From: an uncultured Bacteroidales bacterium
Lineage (GTDB): Bacteria; Bacteroidota; Bacteroidia; Bacteroidales; UBA932
NCBI GenBank assembly: GCA_900317925.1
Contig: ONIQ01000011.1
Coordinates: 1 to 63,241 of the forward strand
Direction: 5' to 3'
Length of the DNA stretch: 63,241 bases
Shown one piece after another: positions 25,593 through 34,338 of the stretch. The position numbers and the translations under genes are program-made. The number at the start of each line of letters is the position of its first letter. Positions within the stretch are counted from its first letter, which is position 1. The notes beneath the pieces are model-generated. The model saw only the letters and a list, made by a program, of their open reading frames with translations. It searched no databases and was not told where the DNA came from.

Positions 25593-27098
25593 ATGAAACG
25601 CATTCTCCTTATGGCAGCTCTTTCGCTGCTGCCTCTCGCCGGATCGGCGCAACAAATCCTCTCGCTGGAGGACTGCCGACGGATGGCTATTGAAGGGAAC
25701 AAAGACCTGGAACAGGCTCGCACCCAGGTTGAAATGGCCGGCTATGATCGGAAAATTGCCTTCGCCAACTACCTGCCACAGGTCTCCGCCATCGGCACGT
25801 ACCAGTATATCGACAAGAATATCTCGCTGCTGAGCGAGAACATGTCCGAGACCCTGCTCAATGCCGGTACCCTGCTCCAGAATAGACTGAACATGGGTAT
25901 GCAGGGCCTTCAGCAGGTCATCATGTCCAACCCGATCCTGGCCCAGGAACTGGCAAACAGTCCGCTTTGGCAGACGGTCTTTAAAGCCGCGTCCTCCGCC
26001 GACATCGCCACCGGAATCAATGCCATCGGTGCAGAGATCAACAACGCCTTCACCGTTGACATCCACAACATCTTTGCCGGCGGCGTTACCTTGAAGCAGC
26101 CCGTGTTCGTGGGCGGAAAGATCATCAATGCCAACCGCGTGGCCAAACTGGCCGAGGAACTGGCCCGCTCGCGCTACAGTCAAGAATACCAGCAAGTGGT
26201 GGTGGATGTCGATCAGGCCTACTGGCAGATCGTCTCGGTCGCCAACAAGAAACAGCTGGCCGAATCGTATGCCGACCTTCTCCATCACATGGAAAAGAAT
26301 GTCAACATCGCCGTTGACGAGGGGGTCTCGACCGAATCCGACGCCCTGCAAATCAAAGTGAAGGCCAATGAGGCCGACATGCTCCTGACCAAGGCCACGA
26401 ACGGCCTCATCCTGGCCAAGATGCTGCTCTGCAAACAGATCGGCCTGCCGCTGGACAGTGAAATCACCCTGGCCGACGAGTCGCTGGGTTCCATTCCCGT
26501 TCCGCAGGTCGCGCCGCGCAAGGATATCGATGCCGTCTATGCCGATCGGCCCGAAATCCGCAGCCTGGACCTCGCCGCACAGATTTATGACGGGAAAGCC
26601 AACATGGTTCGCGCCGATATGATGCCGAAAGTGGCGGTCACGGCCGGTTACCTGGTAACCAACCCCAACCTGCAGCACGGCATCCAGCACAAATTCGCAG
26701 GCACCTTCAATGCCGGCGTGATGGTGGAAGTCCCCATCTTCCACGGTTTCGAGGCCCTGAACAAGACCCGCAAAGCCCGTGCTGAAGCTTCCCTGTATCG
26801 CAGCAAACTGGAAGATGCGAAAAACCTCATCAACCTGCAGGTTTCGCAGTTGTACACCCAGCAGGACGAGGCCCAGAAACGTCTGGTCATGGCCGAGAGC
26901 AACCTGAAGAACGCAGAAGAGAACCTGCGCAAGGCGACGATCGGCTTTGAAGCGGGTGTCGTGGATGCAAACACCGCGCTGGCGGCTCATACGGCCTGGT
27001 TGCAGGCCCACTCCGAGTATATCGATGCCGGCGTCGAGCTACAGATGAACAAGACCAACCTCCAGAAAGCGGAAGGTGAAATGAATGTTGAATTGTAG
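25593..27098 (+). CDS. TolC-family outer membrane efflux protein
   Basis: 501 residues. A signal peptide (MKRILLMAALSLLPLAGSAQQ) is followed by SLEDCRRMAIEGNKDLEQA, the standard start of OEP domains, and two long helical repeats with the usual GxxT-like and Ala/Gln-rich heptads (second repeat ~300-480). It forms the outer-membrane exit duct of a tripartite exporter. First gene of a four-gene operon with the HlyD-like adaptor (16-nt gap) and two ABC-2-type permeases. Confidence 0.92.
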   Translation: MKRILLMAALSLLPLAGSAQQILSLEDCRRMAIEGNKDLEQARTQVEMAGYDRKIAFANYLPQVSAIGTYQYIDKNISLLSENMSETLLNAGTLLQNRLNMGMQGLQQVIMSNPILAQELANSPLWQTVFKAASSADIATGINAIGAEINNAFTVDIHNIFAGGVTLKQPVFVGGKIINANRVAKLAEELARSRYSQEYQQVVVDVDQAYWQIVSVANKKQLAESYADLLHHMEKNVNIAVDEGVSTESDALQIKVKANEADMLLTKATNGLILAKMLLCKQIGLPLDSEITLADESLGSIPVPQVAPRKDIDAVYADRPEIRSLDLAAQIYDGKANMVRADMMPKVAVTAGYLVTNPNLQHGIQHKFAGTFNAGVMVEVPIFHGFEALNKTRKARAEASLYRSKLEDAKNLINLQVSQLYTQQDEAQKRLVMAESNLKNAEENLRKATIGFEAGVVDANTALAAHTAWLQAHSEYIDAGVELQMNKTNLQKAEGEMNVEL

Positions 27099-27114
27099 AA
27101 AAAGTAACTGAGAT

Positions 27115-28110
27115 ATGGCAACAGAACAAAAAAATTATCATCTCCTGGTGGGCATTGTGGCCCTGATTCTTATTATCCTGATGATTTCCGTTATCGGATA
27201 CTTCGTTTCCAAACCGAAGCCGATCGTTATTCAGGGGGAGGTTGAAGCGACAGAATACCGGGTTTCCGGTAAAGTACCCGGCCGGATTGAGGAGCTGTAC
27301 GCCCGTGAAGGCCAACAGGTCCAGAAAGGTGACACCCTCGTCCATATCGATTCTCCGGAAGTCCGCGCCAAACTGGCCCAGGCCCAGGGTGCGCTGTCCG
27401 CAGCCCGGGCCCAGAGCAACATGGCCCAGAATGGCGCCCGCAAGGAACAGATTACCGGCGCCTATGAACTCTGGCAGCAGGCCAAGGTTCAGGAGGAGGT
27501 TATGCGCAAATCTTTCGAACGCGTTCAGAAACTCTATGACCAGAAGGTCATCTCGGCCCAGAAATACGACGAGACCAAGGCCAAGTACGATGCTTCCGTC
27601 GCCCAGGCCAACGCCGCCAAGAGCCAGTACGATATGGCATGCAACGGTGCCCGCGAGGAAGACAAACAGGCTGCCGCCGCCCTCGTAGAGCGGGCCAACG
27701 GCGCCATGATGGAAGTCGAGGCCTACCTGGGTGAGCTGTACCTGACCTCTCCGGCCAACGGTGTTATCTCCGCCATCTATCCCCACGCCGGCGAGCTGGT
27801 GGGAACGGGTTCCCCGATCATGACGGTTACGGACCTCGCCGATGTCTGGTTCACCTTCAATGTCCGCGAAGACTATCTGCACGGCATGAAACAGGGCGAC
27901 CAGCTTACCGTTTCCATTCCCGCCCTGGACGGCAAAGAATGCACCGCCACCATCAATTTCATGGCTGTCCGCGAGTCCTATGCCACCTGGAAAGCCACCA
28001 AGGAAACCGATGCCTACGATGCCAAGACCTTTGAAGTACGGGCCGTTCCGGATGTAGCCCTGGAGGGCCTTCGTCCGGGTATGTCCGTCATCGTCAAACA
28101 GAACAAATAG
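27115..28110 (+). CDS. HlyD/EmrA-type membrane fusion protein
   Basis: 331 residues. One N-terminal membrane segment (~10-30: LLVGIVALILIILMISVIGY), a biotinyl-lipoyl half motif VEATEYRVSGKVPGRIEELY, then a helical hairpin (~70-210, Ala/Gln/Lys-rich with KVISAQKYDETKAKYD) and the returning LYLTSPANGVISAIYPHAGE. It links the inner-membrane permeases to TolC. Six nt before the first permease gene. Confidence 0.92.
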   Translation: MATEQKNYHLLVGIVALILIILMISVIGYFVSKPKPIVIQGEVEATEYRVSGKVPGRIEELYAREGQQVQKGDTLVHIDSPEVRAKLAQAQGALSAARAQSNMAQNGARKEQITGAYELWQQAKVQEEVMRKSFERVQKLYDQKVISAQKYDETKAKYDASVAQANAAKSQYDMACNGAREEDKQAAAALVERANGAMMEVEAYLGELYLTSPANGVISAIYPHAGELVGTGSPIMTVTDLADVWFTFNVREDYLHGMKQGDQLTVSIPALDGKECTATINFMAVRESYATWKATKETDAYDAKTFEVRAVPDVALEGLRPGMSVIVKQNK

Positions 28111-28116
28111 CCGGAA

Positions 28117-29286
28117 ATGGGATTCTGGAAAGATATCCGGGCCGTCATCCAGCGCGAAATAATGATTTTGGCCAATCGCCCCCTCTATTGGATGGGGACG
28201 ATTGTTACCATGGCATTCTGCATGGTGTTCTGCCTGACCTTTTTCCGCGACGGCCTGCCGCACGACCTTCCCATTGCGGTCGTGGACAACGACAATTCCT
28301 CCCTTTCCCGTAACTTCATCCGACAGTTAAATGCCACCCAGCTGGGCGAATCGGTCCGGTTCCAGACTTTTGCCGATGCCCGTCTGGCCATGCAATCGGG
28401 TAAGGTAACCTCCATCATCGTCATTCCGGAAGGAATGAGCCGGCAGGTGCAGGCACAACGCCAGCCCCGGATAGAATACTACCTGAACGGCCTGTATTTC
28501 GTCGGTGGCGCCCTGGCCTATAAAGACATCCTGATGATGATCAACCTGGCCAACGGTGCGTATCAACGCGAGGTTCTCCGAATGAAAGGATATTCCGACG
28601 ATGCCATCATGGGGATGATTCAACCCATCATCGTGGACACCCACCAGATTGGCAACGCCTATACCAATTACGGGTATTATCTGAACAATATCCTGCTTCC
28701 GGGATTCCTGGAGCTGATTATCATCATTGTGATGATTTACTCAATCGGTACGGAGCTCAAATACGGGACGTCCCGGCAGCTGATGAAAGTCGCCGGCAAT
28801 TCCGTCGTGAAAGCATTGCTGGGCAAGGTTTTCGTGGCGACCATCGCCTTTACCATCTTGGGCGTCATCCTCGTCCTGACCCTTTACCACTGGATGCATT
28901 TCCCCATCGCCGGAAGCATCGGGAACATGTTCCTGGACATTTTCCTGCTGGTTTTGGCCAGCGAAGCCGTTGGCATTACCCTGATCGGTTTCCTCCCCGT
29001 TCCGCGACTCGCCCTGAGCATCGGCGCCTTATACAGCGTCCTTGCATTCTCCCTGTCCGGTTTTACCATGCCGCTGGAAGCCATGTCGCCCTGGATCCAA
29101 GGTCTGGGCGCCGCCTTCCCCCTGCGACACTATTACCTGTTCTATGTCCAGGAAGTGGTGTTCGGCGCCGGTTTTGCCGGTTGGTGGAAGGAAGTGGTTT
29201 ATCTGCTGATCTTCCTGCTCGTGCCGCTGGTCATCCTGCCCCGGCTGAAGAATGCCTTTATTTTCCAGAATTATCCCAAAGATTAG
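28117..29286 (+). CDS. ABC-2-type permease (YhhJ/YbhR-like), first of a pair
   Basis: 389 residues. One membrane helix near the N-terminus (~20-40), a periplasmic domain (~45-180, with LPIAVVDNDNSSLSRNFIRQL typical of ABC2_membrane_3 proteins), then five C-terminal helices. Such permeases normally work with a YhhH/YbhF-type ATPase; no ATP-binding subunit gene lies in this operon. Four nt before the second permease. Confidence 0.88.
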   Translation: MGFWKDIRAVIQREIMILANRPLYWMGTIVTMAFCMVFCLTFFRDGLPHDLPIAVVDNDNSSLSRNFIRQLNATQLGESVRFQTFADARLAMQSGKVTSIIVIPEGMSRQVQAQRQPRIEYYLNGLYFVGGALAYKDILMMINLANGAYQREVLRMKGYSDDAIMGMIQPIIVDTHQIGNAYTNYGYYLNNILLPGFLELIIIIVMIYSIGTELKYGTSRQLMKVAGNSVVKALLGKVFVATIAFTILGVILVLTLYHWMHFPIAGSIGNMFLDIFLLVLASEAVGITLIGFLPVPRLALSIGALYSVLAFSLSGFTMPLEAMSPWIQGLGAAFPLRHYYLFYVQEVVFGAGFAGWWKEVVYLLIFLLVPLVILPRLKNAFIFQNYPKD

Positions 29287-29290
29287 CCTT

Positions 29291-30565
29291 ATGAGACAAA
29301 GTATCGTATTAGGTTGGCTGAAAGATGCCTGGGAAATAGCCACCAGTGAACTCAAACGAATCTTCTCGGATGGAGGTGTCGTGCTGATCTTCTTTGTGGC
29401 CGGTATGCTTTATCCGTTGCTCTATAACATTGTCTATATCAACGGTATCCTGGAAGATACGCCCCTTGCCGTGGTCGATATGGCTGACTGCAGCGCGAGC
29501 CGCCGCTATATCCGTGAGGTCGATGCCACGCGGGAGACGAAGATCGCCGCCCGCTGCACGACCATGGAAGAGGCCGAAAAGCTGATGCAGGAGCGGAAGG
29601 TTAAGGGTATCCTGTATTTTCCGGCCGATTTTGGGGACAATCTCGCTGCCATGCGGCAGGCCACCGTGGGGGTTTATTGCGATATGAGCTCCTTCCTCTA
29701 TTATAAAAACGCCTTGATGGCCGTCAATCACGTCATGCTTTCCGAGCATGTCCAGATCCAGATTGAACGGTATGCCAAGGCCGGTTTCACCGATCAGGAG
29801 GCAGCCCAGCTCGTGCAGGGACTCCCTTATGGAGAGAACAACCCCTACAATGCCGCTTTCTCGTACAGTATCTTCCTGGTCAGCGCCATCCTGCTGATCA
29901 TCGTCCAGCAGACCCTGTTCTATGGAATGTCCCTGCTGGTGGGAACCGTCCGGGAGAAGAATCATCAATACGCCTCCTTGCCGCCCCATCTGCAAGGGCG
30001 CGGCGTAGGACGAGTCATTTTCGGCCGGGGTTCCGCCTACTGGCTGGTCTATATGGGGATTGCGATGTATGTCGCGTTCATCGTGCCGGCCATCTTCGGC
30101 CTGCCCCAGCGAGGCAATTTCTGGGACATCCTCTTGCTGTTGGCCATCTTCGTAACCGACTGCGTGTTCTTCAGCATGGTTTGGAGTTCGTTCATCACCC
30201 GCAGGGAATCGGTCTTCCTGCTCTTCCTGTTCATGTCCCCGATCTGCCTGTTCTTAACCGGCGCATCGTGGCCTACATTTGCCATTCCCGGCTTCTGGAA
30301 GGTCTTCTCCTACCTGCTTCCGTCCACCTTTGCCGTGCAGGCTTACCTGAACATGAGCGTTGCAGGAGGCGGCTTGTCGTCAGCCATCAGCCAGTTGAAC
30401 TGCCTGTTCCTCCAGATGAATATCTATCTGGTCCTGGCTTTTGTCGCTTACTATGTGGAAGACTGGATCTTCTTGCATAAAGATCGCATCCGTTCACACC
30501 GCGACCAGCTCGACGCCAAATTAGGAATCGATCGCAAGAAGATGCGTTCTATTATTGAGGGATAG
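29291..30565 (+). CDS. ABC-2-type permease, second of the pair
   Basis: 424 residues from MRQSIVLGWLKDAWEIA. Same architecture as the preceding gene: N-terminal helix (~28-50), periplasmic domain starting with DTPLAVVDMADCSASRRYIRE, five or six C-terminal helices, and a basic tail (HRDQLDAKLGIDRKKMRSII). The open frame extends to 29252, but that would overlap the previous gene by 35 nt. Likely forms a heterodimer with the first permease. Last gene of the operon; convergent with the glycosyltransferase gene 18 nt away. Confidence 0.88.
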   Translation: MRQSIVLGWLKDAWEIATSELKRIFSDGGVVLIFFVAGMLYPLLYNIVYINGILEDTPLAVVDMADCSASRRYIREVDATRETKIAARCTTMEEAEKLMQERKVKGILYFPADFGDNLAAMRQATVGVYCDMSSFLYYKNALMAVNHVMLSEHVQIQIERYAKAGFTDQEAAQLVQGLPYGENNPYNAAFSYSIFLVSAILLIIVQQTLFYGMSLLVGTVREKNHQYASLPPHLQGRGVGRVIFGRGSAYWLVYMGIAMYVAFIVPAIFGLPQRGNFWDILLLLAIFVTDCVFFSMVWSSFITRRESVFLLFLFMSPICLFLTGASWPTFAIPGFWKVFSYLLPSTFAVQAYLNMSVAGGGLSSAISQLNCLFLQMNIYLVLAFVAYYVEDWIFLHKDRIRSHRDQLDAKLGIDRKKMRSIIEG

Positions 30566-30583
30566 CGGCCTGGCCGGACTCGC

Positions 30584-31687
30584 TCAATGGGCCCGGCGGA
30601 ATCGGATGCGGTTGATCAGCCGCTTCCAGGCCATCTCAAATTGACGGTTGAACCGGCGCAGGGAGTTGAAATAACCCTTGCGCCGTTTTTCCAGTACGCT
30701 GCCCGCCGGGTCCGGAGCAGGCTGCTCTGAAGGAGCATTTCCGCAGCGGACGGCAGCCCCTGACGGAAGCGAGGACGAGTTTTTCTGCGAGTGAGGGGCA
30801 GCCTGCTCCGGACCGGCTGAAGGATTCAGGACGGCGGCAACGCGGGCTACGTAATGGTCCACGTCGTGCGAAGAGAAAAAGTCAATGCGGTGGCGCTGGC
30901 GCGCGATAATCTCGTCTAATTGGGAAGAGAACGACTCATAGTCCACATACCCGTATTCCTGATCCGGAATCTCCTTGTGGTAGCCGTCGTCGGTAACGAA
31001 AAGCGGCACACCCATGGCATAGGCATCGTAGGTCCCCATCGCACCGCCGTCCATCCCCATATAGAGGTAGTAGTCCAAATCCTTCAGCATCAATTGCTGA
31101 TGGAAGTACTCGTAGGGCAACTTCCGTGAAATGTCATGCCAGGAGAAGGAGCAGCCCAGGGCCGACAGCGACTCCACCACACGGGCCCAGCCGGCGCCGA
31201 TAAACACGAAGTTCACCAGGGTGGCGTCGGGATGCGAGGCGCAGTAGTTCACCAGCCAGTCCTCGTTCTTGCGCTTGTCGGAATAACAGCGGCTGAAGAT
31301 ACCGATCTGCAGGGGACGCACATAGTGGTTCCGTACCGGAAGGGCGAACCCGAACACCTTGGCGGGGTCATAACCCAGTTCCACCAGGAAACGGCCGTCT
31401 TCCTCGGACATGCAGAAATAGGCATCGAAATCGTCCTTCATCCGCACCAGGTCGTTCTCCTTATAAATATCGTCGGTATGGGTGATAAAGACCGCATTGC
31501 AGCGGGCGGCTTTGTACGGCTGGGCCGTACGCCACCACATGTGCAGGGCCACGTCCTCGCCGTCGTAGCCGGCATAGCGGCCGCTGTGGCAGGTCCATCC
31601 CAATTTTTCAAATCCCTTCAGGATATCTTCACCCAGGATTTTCAAGATCCAGTCCTGGGAGTCCTGGCATACATAAATGGAACTCAT
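30584..31687 (-). CDS. Glycosyltransferase-like protein with a palindrome-bearing C-terminal insert
   Basis: 367 residues, no signal peptide. Residues ~1-280 look like a GT-B glycosyltransferase: LGWTCHSGRYAGYDGEDVALHMWWR, FITHTDDIYKENDL, an FIGAGWARVVESL segment and DYYLYMGMDGGAMGTYDAYAMGVPLF, resembling the acceptor/donor loops of GT4-like enzymes. Residues ~290-330 are a low-complexity stretch (SAGPEQAAPHSQKNSSSLPS...) encoded partly by a 102-bp segment with perfect 15-bp terminal inverted repeats (30711-30812). A basic tail follows. The start overlaps the aminotransferase stop by 4 nt. Probably transfers a sugar, perhaps perosamine, to a surface glycan; specificity is inferred from context. 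Confidence 0.7.
   Translation of the reverse strand: MSSIYVCQDSQDWILKILGEDILKGFEKLGWTCHSGRYAGYDGEDVALHMWWRTAQPYKAARCNAVFITHTDDIYKENDLVRMKDDFDAYFCMSEEDGRFLVELGYDPAKVFGFALPVRNHYVRPLQIGIFSRCYSDKRKNEDWLVNYCASHPDATLVNFVFIGAGWARVVESLSALGCSFSWHDISRKLPYEYFHQQLMLKDLDYYLYMGMDGGAMGTYDAYAMGVPLFVTDDGYHKEIPDQEYGYVDYESFSSQLDEIIARQRHRIDFFSSHDVDHYVARVAAVLNPSAGPEQAAPHSQKNSSSLPSGAAVRCGNAPSEQPAPDPAGSVLEKRRKGYFNSLRRFNRQFEMAWKRLINRIRFRRAH
30711..30812. repeat. 102-bp in-frame segment with perfect 15-bp terminal inverted repeats
   Basis: TCCGGAGCAGGCTGC (30711-30725) is repeated in exact inverse as GCAGCCTGCTCCGGA (30798-30812). The span is 34 codons, in frame, and encodes the low-complexity linker of the glycosyltransferase. 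It may be a small palindromic element that inserted without breaking the gene, or a linker that evolved locally. Confidence 0.85.
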
Positions 31688-32811
31688 ACGTTTGCAAATT
31701 TGCGGATCACGTCACAGATCCGTTCGATTTGGGCCTCTTGCAGGTTGCTGCCGGAAGGCAGGTAAAAACCATTCTCCGTGAGCCAGTCACAGACCGGATA
31801 ATCCCCGGAGCAGTCGCAACCGAAATCGCGCATGGCCTTCTGGCGGTGCATACCGGTGAAAAGCAGACGGGTATCAATCCCCTGCTCTTTCAGGTGGGCA
31901 ATCAGGTCATCCTTCCCGTGACCGTAAACGGCCGGATCGACCACAATGGTGTTCATCCAGCAGACATCCACGCAGTCCGGCGCCGGCGGAGCCTGGAAAC
32001 GGACGCCCGGCACATCGGAGAGGAACTTCCGGTACAGCTGATGGTTGCGGATCCGCATCGCACGATATTCATCGGCCTTTTCCACCTGGGCGAGCCCGAT
32101 GGCTGCGACCACATTGCTCATGCGGTAATTGTAGCCGATGTCGTCGTGGCGGTAGTTGCGCGGACCGTCCAACGGGAAGCAGACGTTCTTGAAATAACGG
32201 GCGCGGTCGAAGAAGGCTTTGTTGTCCGTGAGGACCATGCCGCCCTCGCCCGTGGTGATGTTCTTGTTGGCAAAGAAGCTGAAGGCGGACACCTCGCTGC
32301 AGGCACCGGCCTTGCGGCCATGGTACTCGGCGCCGTGGGCCTCAGCGGCATCTTCCAGCACCATCAGCCCGTATTTTTTGGCCAGCGCGCGGATGGCATC
32401 CATCTCGCACATCTTGCCGAAGATGTGTACCGGCATGATGACCTTTGTACGCGGGGTAATCTTCTCTTCGATCTTCGTCACATCGATGTTCCACGTATCC
32501 GGATCGGCATCCACGAAAACGGGCTTCGCCCCCGTATAACAGACGGCGAAGGCCGATGCAATCATGGTGAACGTGGGGAGGATGACCTCGTCGCCCTTGC
32601 CCACGCCCAGGGCCAGCAGGGCCAGGTGCAGGGCGATGGTGCCGTTGCATACCGCGACCCCGTGGGCCACGCCGCAATACGCGGCAAATTTCTCCTCGAA
32701 CGCGGTCACGTATTTGCCGGAAGAGGATATCCAGCCGGTCCGGACCGCATCGGTCACGTATTCCAGTTCCCTGCCGTTCAGGTACGGCTCACATACCGGG
32801 ATAAAATCCAT
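31684..32811 (-). CDS. DegT/DnrJ aminotransferase, GDP-perosamine synthase-like
   Basis: 375 residues. PLP-dependent sugar aminotransferase: GWISSSGKYVTAFEEKFA, NGTIALHLAL, the catalytic Asp in LEDAAEAHGAEY, the PLP lysine in FFANKNITTGEGGM, and GYNYRMSNVVAAIGLAQ. The overall sequence closely follows Caulobacter/Brucella-type GDP-perosamine synthases, and GDP-mannose 4,6-dehydratase, which makes their substrate GDP-4-keto-6-deoxymannose, is two genes upstream. So it probably makes GDP-perosamine for a surface polysaccharide. Other 4-aminotransferases of the family remain possible. Confidence 0.85.
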   Translation of the reverse strand: MDFIPVCEPYLNGRELEYVTDAVRTGWISSSGKYVTAFEEKFAAYCGVAHGVAVCNGTIALHLALLALGVGKGDEVILPTFTMIASAFAVCYTGAKPVFVDADPDTWNIDVTKIEEKITPRTKVIMPVHIFGKMCEMDAIRALAKKYGLMVLEDAAEAHGAEYHGRKAGACSEVSAFSFFANKNITTGEGGMVLTDNKAFFDRARYFKNVCFPLDGPRNYRHDDIGYNYRMSNVVAAIGLAQVEKADEYRAMRIRNHQLYRKFLSDVPGVRFQAPPAPDCVDVCWMNTIVVDPAVYGHGKDDLIAHLKEQGIDTRLLFTGMHRQKAMRDFGCDCSGDYPVCDWLTENGFYLPSGSNLQEAQIERICDVIRKFANV

Positions 32812-32817
32812 ATCGCT

Positions 32818-33255
32818 TTATTTTTCAATCATTTTTACCTGCGCGTCATCAATGGGCGTGAAGCGGATTTTGTCTCGTTCGCCGCAGTAGGGGCCCTGCT
32901 TCACCTCCACGATTTCGCTATCTTCCAGCATCTTGAACCCATGGCCGCCATCGCCCAGAAAGACGATATCGCCCGCAGAGGCGATGCTGCTGCCCAGGTA
33001 TCGCTGCTCGCGGGTATAGAAATCGACCCGGACCCGGCCGCTGCGGATGATGAGCACTTCCTGGGTAAGCGAGACCTCGCGCAGGATTACGTTGTGCGTA
33101 TGCGGGGGGATGTTGTATCCCTCGGGCCGGTTCATATACCCCAACTGCTGCGACGAGGATCCGTCCGTAAAGAAGGAAATGCCTTCCGCGTGGTAGTCAG
33201 CGGGGATGATCAGGCCCAGCAGCAAGCCCTCATGCTCGATTCTTGTTTCCGTCAT
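32818..33255 (-). CDS. Cupin-fold protein in the sugar-nucleotide cassette
   Basis: 145 residues from [14 protein letters not shown]; a start at 33267 is also open. A single cupin core is visible: a metal-type motif [21 protein letters not shown] and the second half [16 protein letters not shown]. It overlaps the 3' end of gmd by 26 nt and ends 6 nt before the aminotransferase gene. Cupins of this size in O-antigen loci can be sugar isomerases (FdtA-like) or lipopolysaccharide-associated proteins; this one does not clearly match either. Confidence 0.7.
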   Translation of the reverse strand: MTETRIEHEGLLLGLIIPADYHAEGISFFTDGSSSQQLGYMNRPEGYNIPPHTHNVILREVSLTQEVLIIRSGRVRVDFYTREQRYLGSSIASAGDIVFLGDGGHGFKMLEDSEIVEVKQGPYCGERDKIRFTPIDDAQVKMIEK

Positions 33256-34300
33256 AGGTCTGAACATATTTCATGTCGGAACGGACCATCAGGCGCACCA
33301 GTTCTTCGAACGTCGTTTTGCGCGGATTCCAGCCCAGCAGGGCCTTCGCTTTACTGGGATCGCCCAGCAACTGCTCCACCTCCGTGGGACGGAAGAACTT
33401 CGGATCCACCTCCACGAGCACCTTGCCGGTGGCCATGTCGATACCCTTTTCCTCAACGCCGGAGCCTTCCCAGCGGAGGGTGATCCCGGCTTCGGCAAAG
33501 GCCAGCGTGCAGAATTCCCGCACGGTATGATACTCGCCCGTGGCAATCACGAAATCCTCCGGAACGGGATGCTGCAGCATGAGCCACATGCACTCTACAT
33601 AATCCTTGGCATAGCCCCAGTCGCGCCGGGCGTCCAGATTGCCCAGGTAGAGTTTGTCCTGCATTCCCATCTTGATGCGGCAGGCACCGAGGGTAATCTT
33701 GCGCGTGACGAAATTTTCGCCGCGGCGCTCGCTCTCGTGGTTGAAGAGGATACCGTTCACGGCGAACAGGCCATACGCCTCGCGATAATTCTTGGTAATC
33801 CAATAACCGTACTGCTTGGCCACGCCGTAAGGGCTGCGCGGATAGAAGGGGGTGGTCTCCTTTTGCGGCACTTCCACCACCTTACCGAACAGTTCCGATG
33901 TAGAGGCCTGGTAGATCCGGGCCTTCAAACCCAGGTTGCGGACAGCCTCCAGCAGGCGCAGCGTGCCCACGGCGTCCACTTCGGCGGTGTATTCCGGCAC
34001 CTCAAAGCTCACTTTAACGTGGCTCTGGGCCGCCAGGTTGTAGATTTCGTCCGGCTGGACGGCCTGCAGGATACACATCAGCGACGACGAGTCCGTCATA
34101 TCCCCATAATGGAGCGTCAACCCGCCGTTGTCTTTCTGGTCCTTGATGTGGCGGGCCAGGTACAGATGCTCGATACGTCCGCGGTTGAACGTGGACGAGC
34201 GGCGAACGATTCCATGTACCTCATATCCTTTTTCCAGCAGGAACTCGGCCAGATAAGAGCCATCCTGCCCTGTGATTCCGGTTATCAGTGCTTTTTTCAT
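33230..34300 (-). CDS. gmd: GDP-mannose 4,6-dehydratase
   Basis: 356 residues from [14 protein letters not shown] (a second ATG lies one codon upstream at 34303). It converts GDP-mannose to GDP-4-keto-6-deoxymannose. Motifs: NADP loop [30 protein letters not shown], the catalytic Ser/Thr-Tyr-Lys in [27 protein letters not shown] and [16 protein letters not shown]. No fcl (GDP-fucose synthase) is adjacent; a perosamine-type aminotransferase is instead. Its own promoter (34308-34338) places the start at the ATG pair. Confidence 0.96.
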   Translation of the reverse strand: MKKALITGITGQDGSYLAEFLLEKGYEVHGIVRRSSTFNRGRIEHLYLARHIKDQKDNGGLTLHYGDMTDSSSLMCILQAVQPDEIYNLAAQSHVKVSFEVPEYTAEVDAVGTLRLLEAVRNLGLKARIYQASTSELFGKVVEVPQKETTPFYPRSPYGVAKQYGYWITKNYREAYGLFAVNGILFNHESERRGENFVTRKITLGACRIKMGMQDKLYLGNLDARRDWGYAKDYVECMWLMLQHPVPEDFVIATGEYHTVREFCTLAFAEAGITLRWEGSGVEEKGIDMATGKVLVEVDPKFFRPTEVEQLLGDPSKAKALLGWNPRKTTFEELVRLMVRSDMKYVQTYDGNKNRA

Positions 34301-34307
34301 CATAATA

Positions 34308-34338
34308 CAAAAATAAGAAAAGCGCCGGAATTATCAAA
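34308..34338 (-). promoter_or_regulatory. gmd promoter
   Basis: TTTG (34338-34335) and TATTTTTG (34315-34308) on the minus strand with 19-nt spacing. The -7 box ends 4 nt before ATGATG, so the mRNA is predicted to start at the ATG pair (leaderless). The -33 element touches the end of the upstream MFS gene. Confidence 0.65.
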
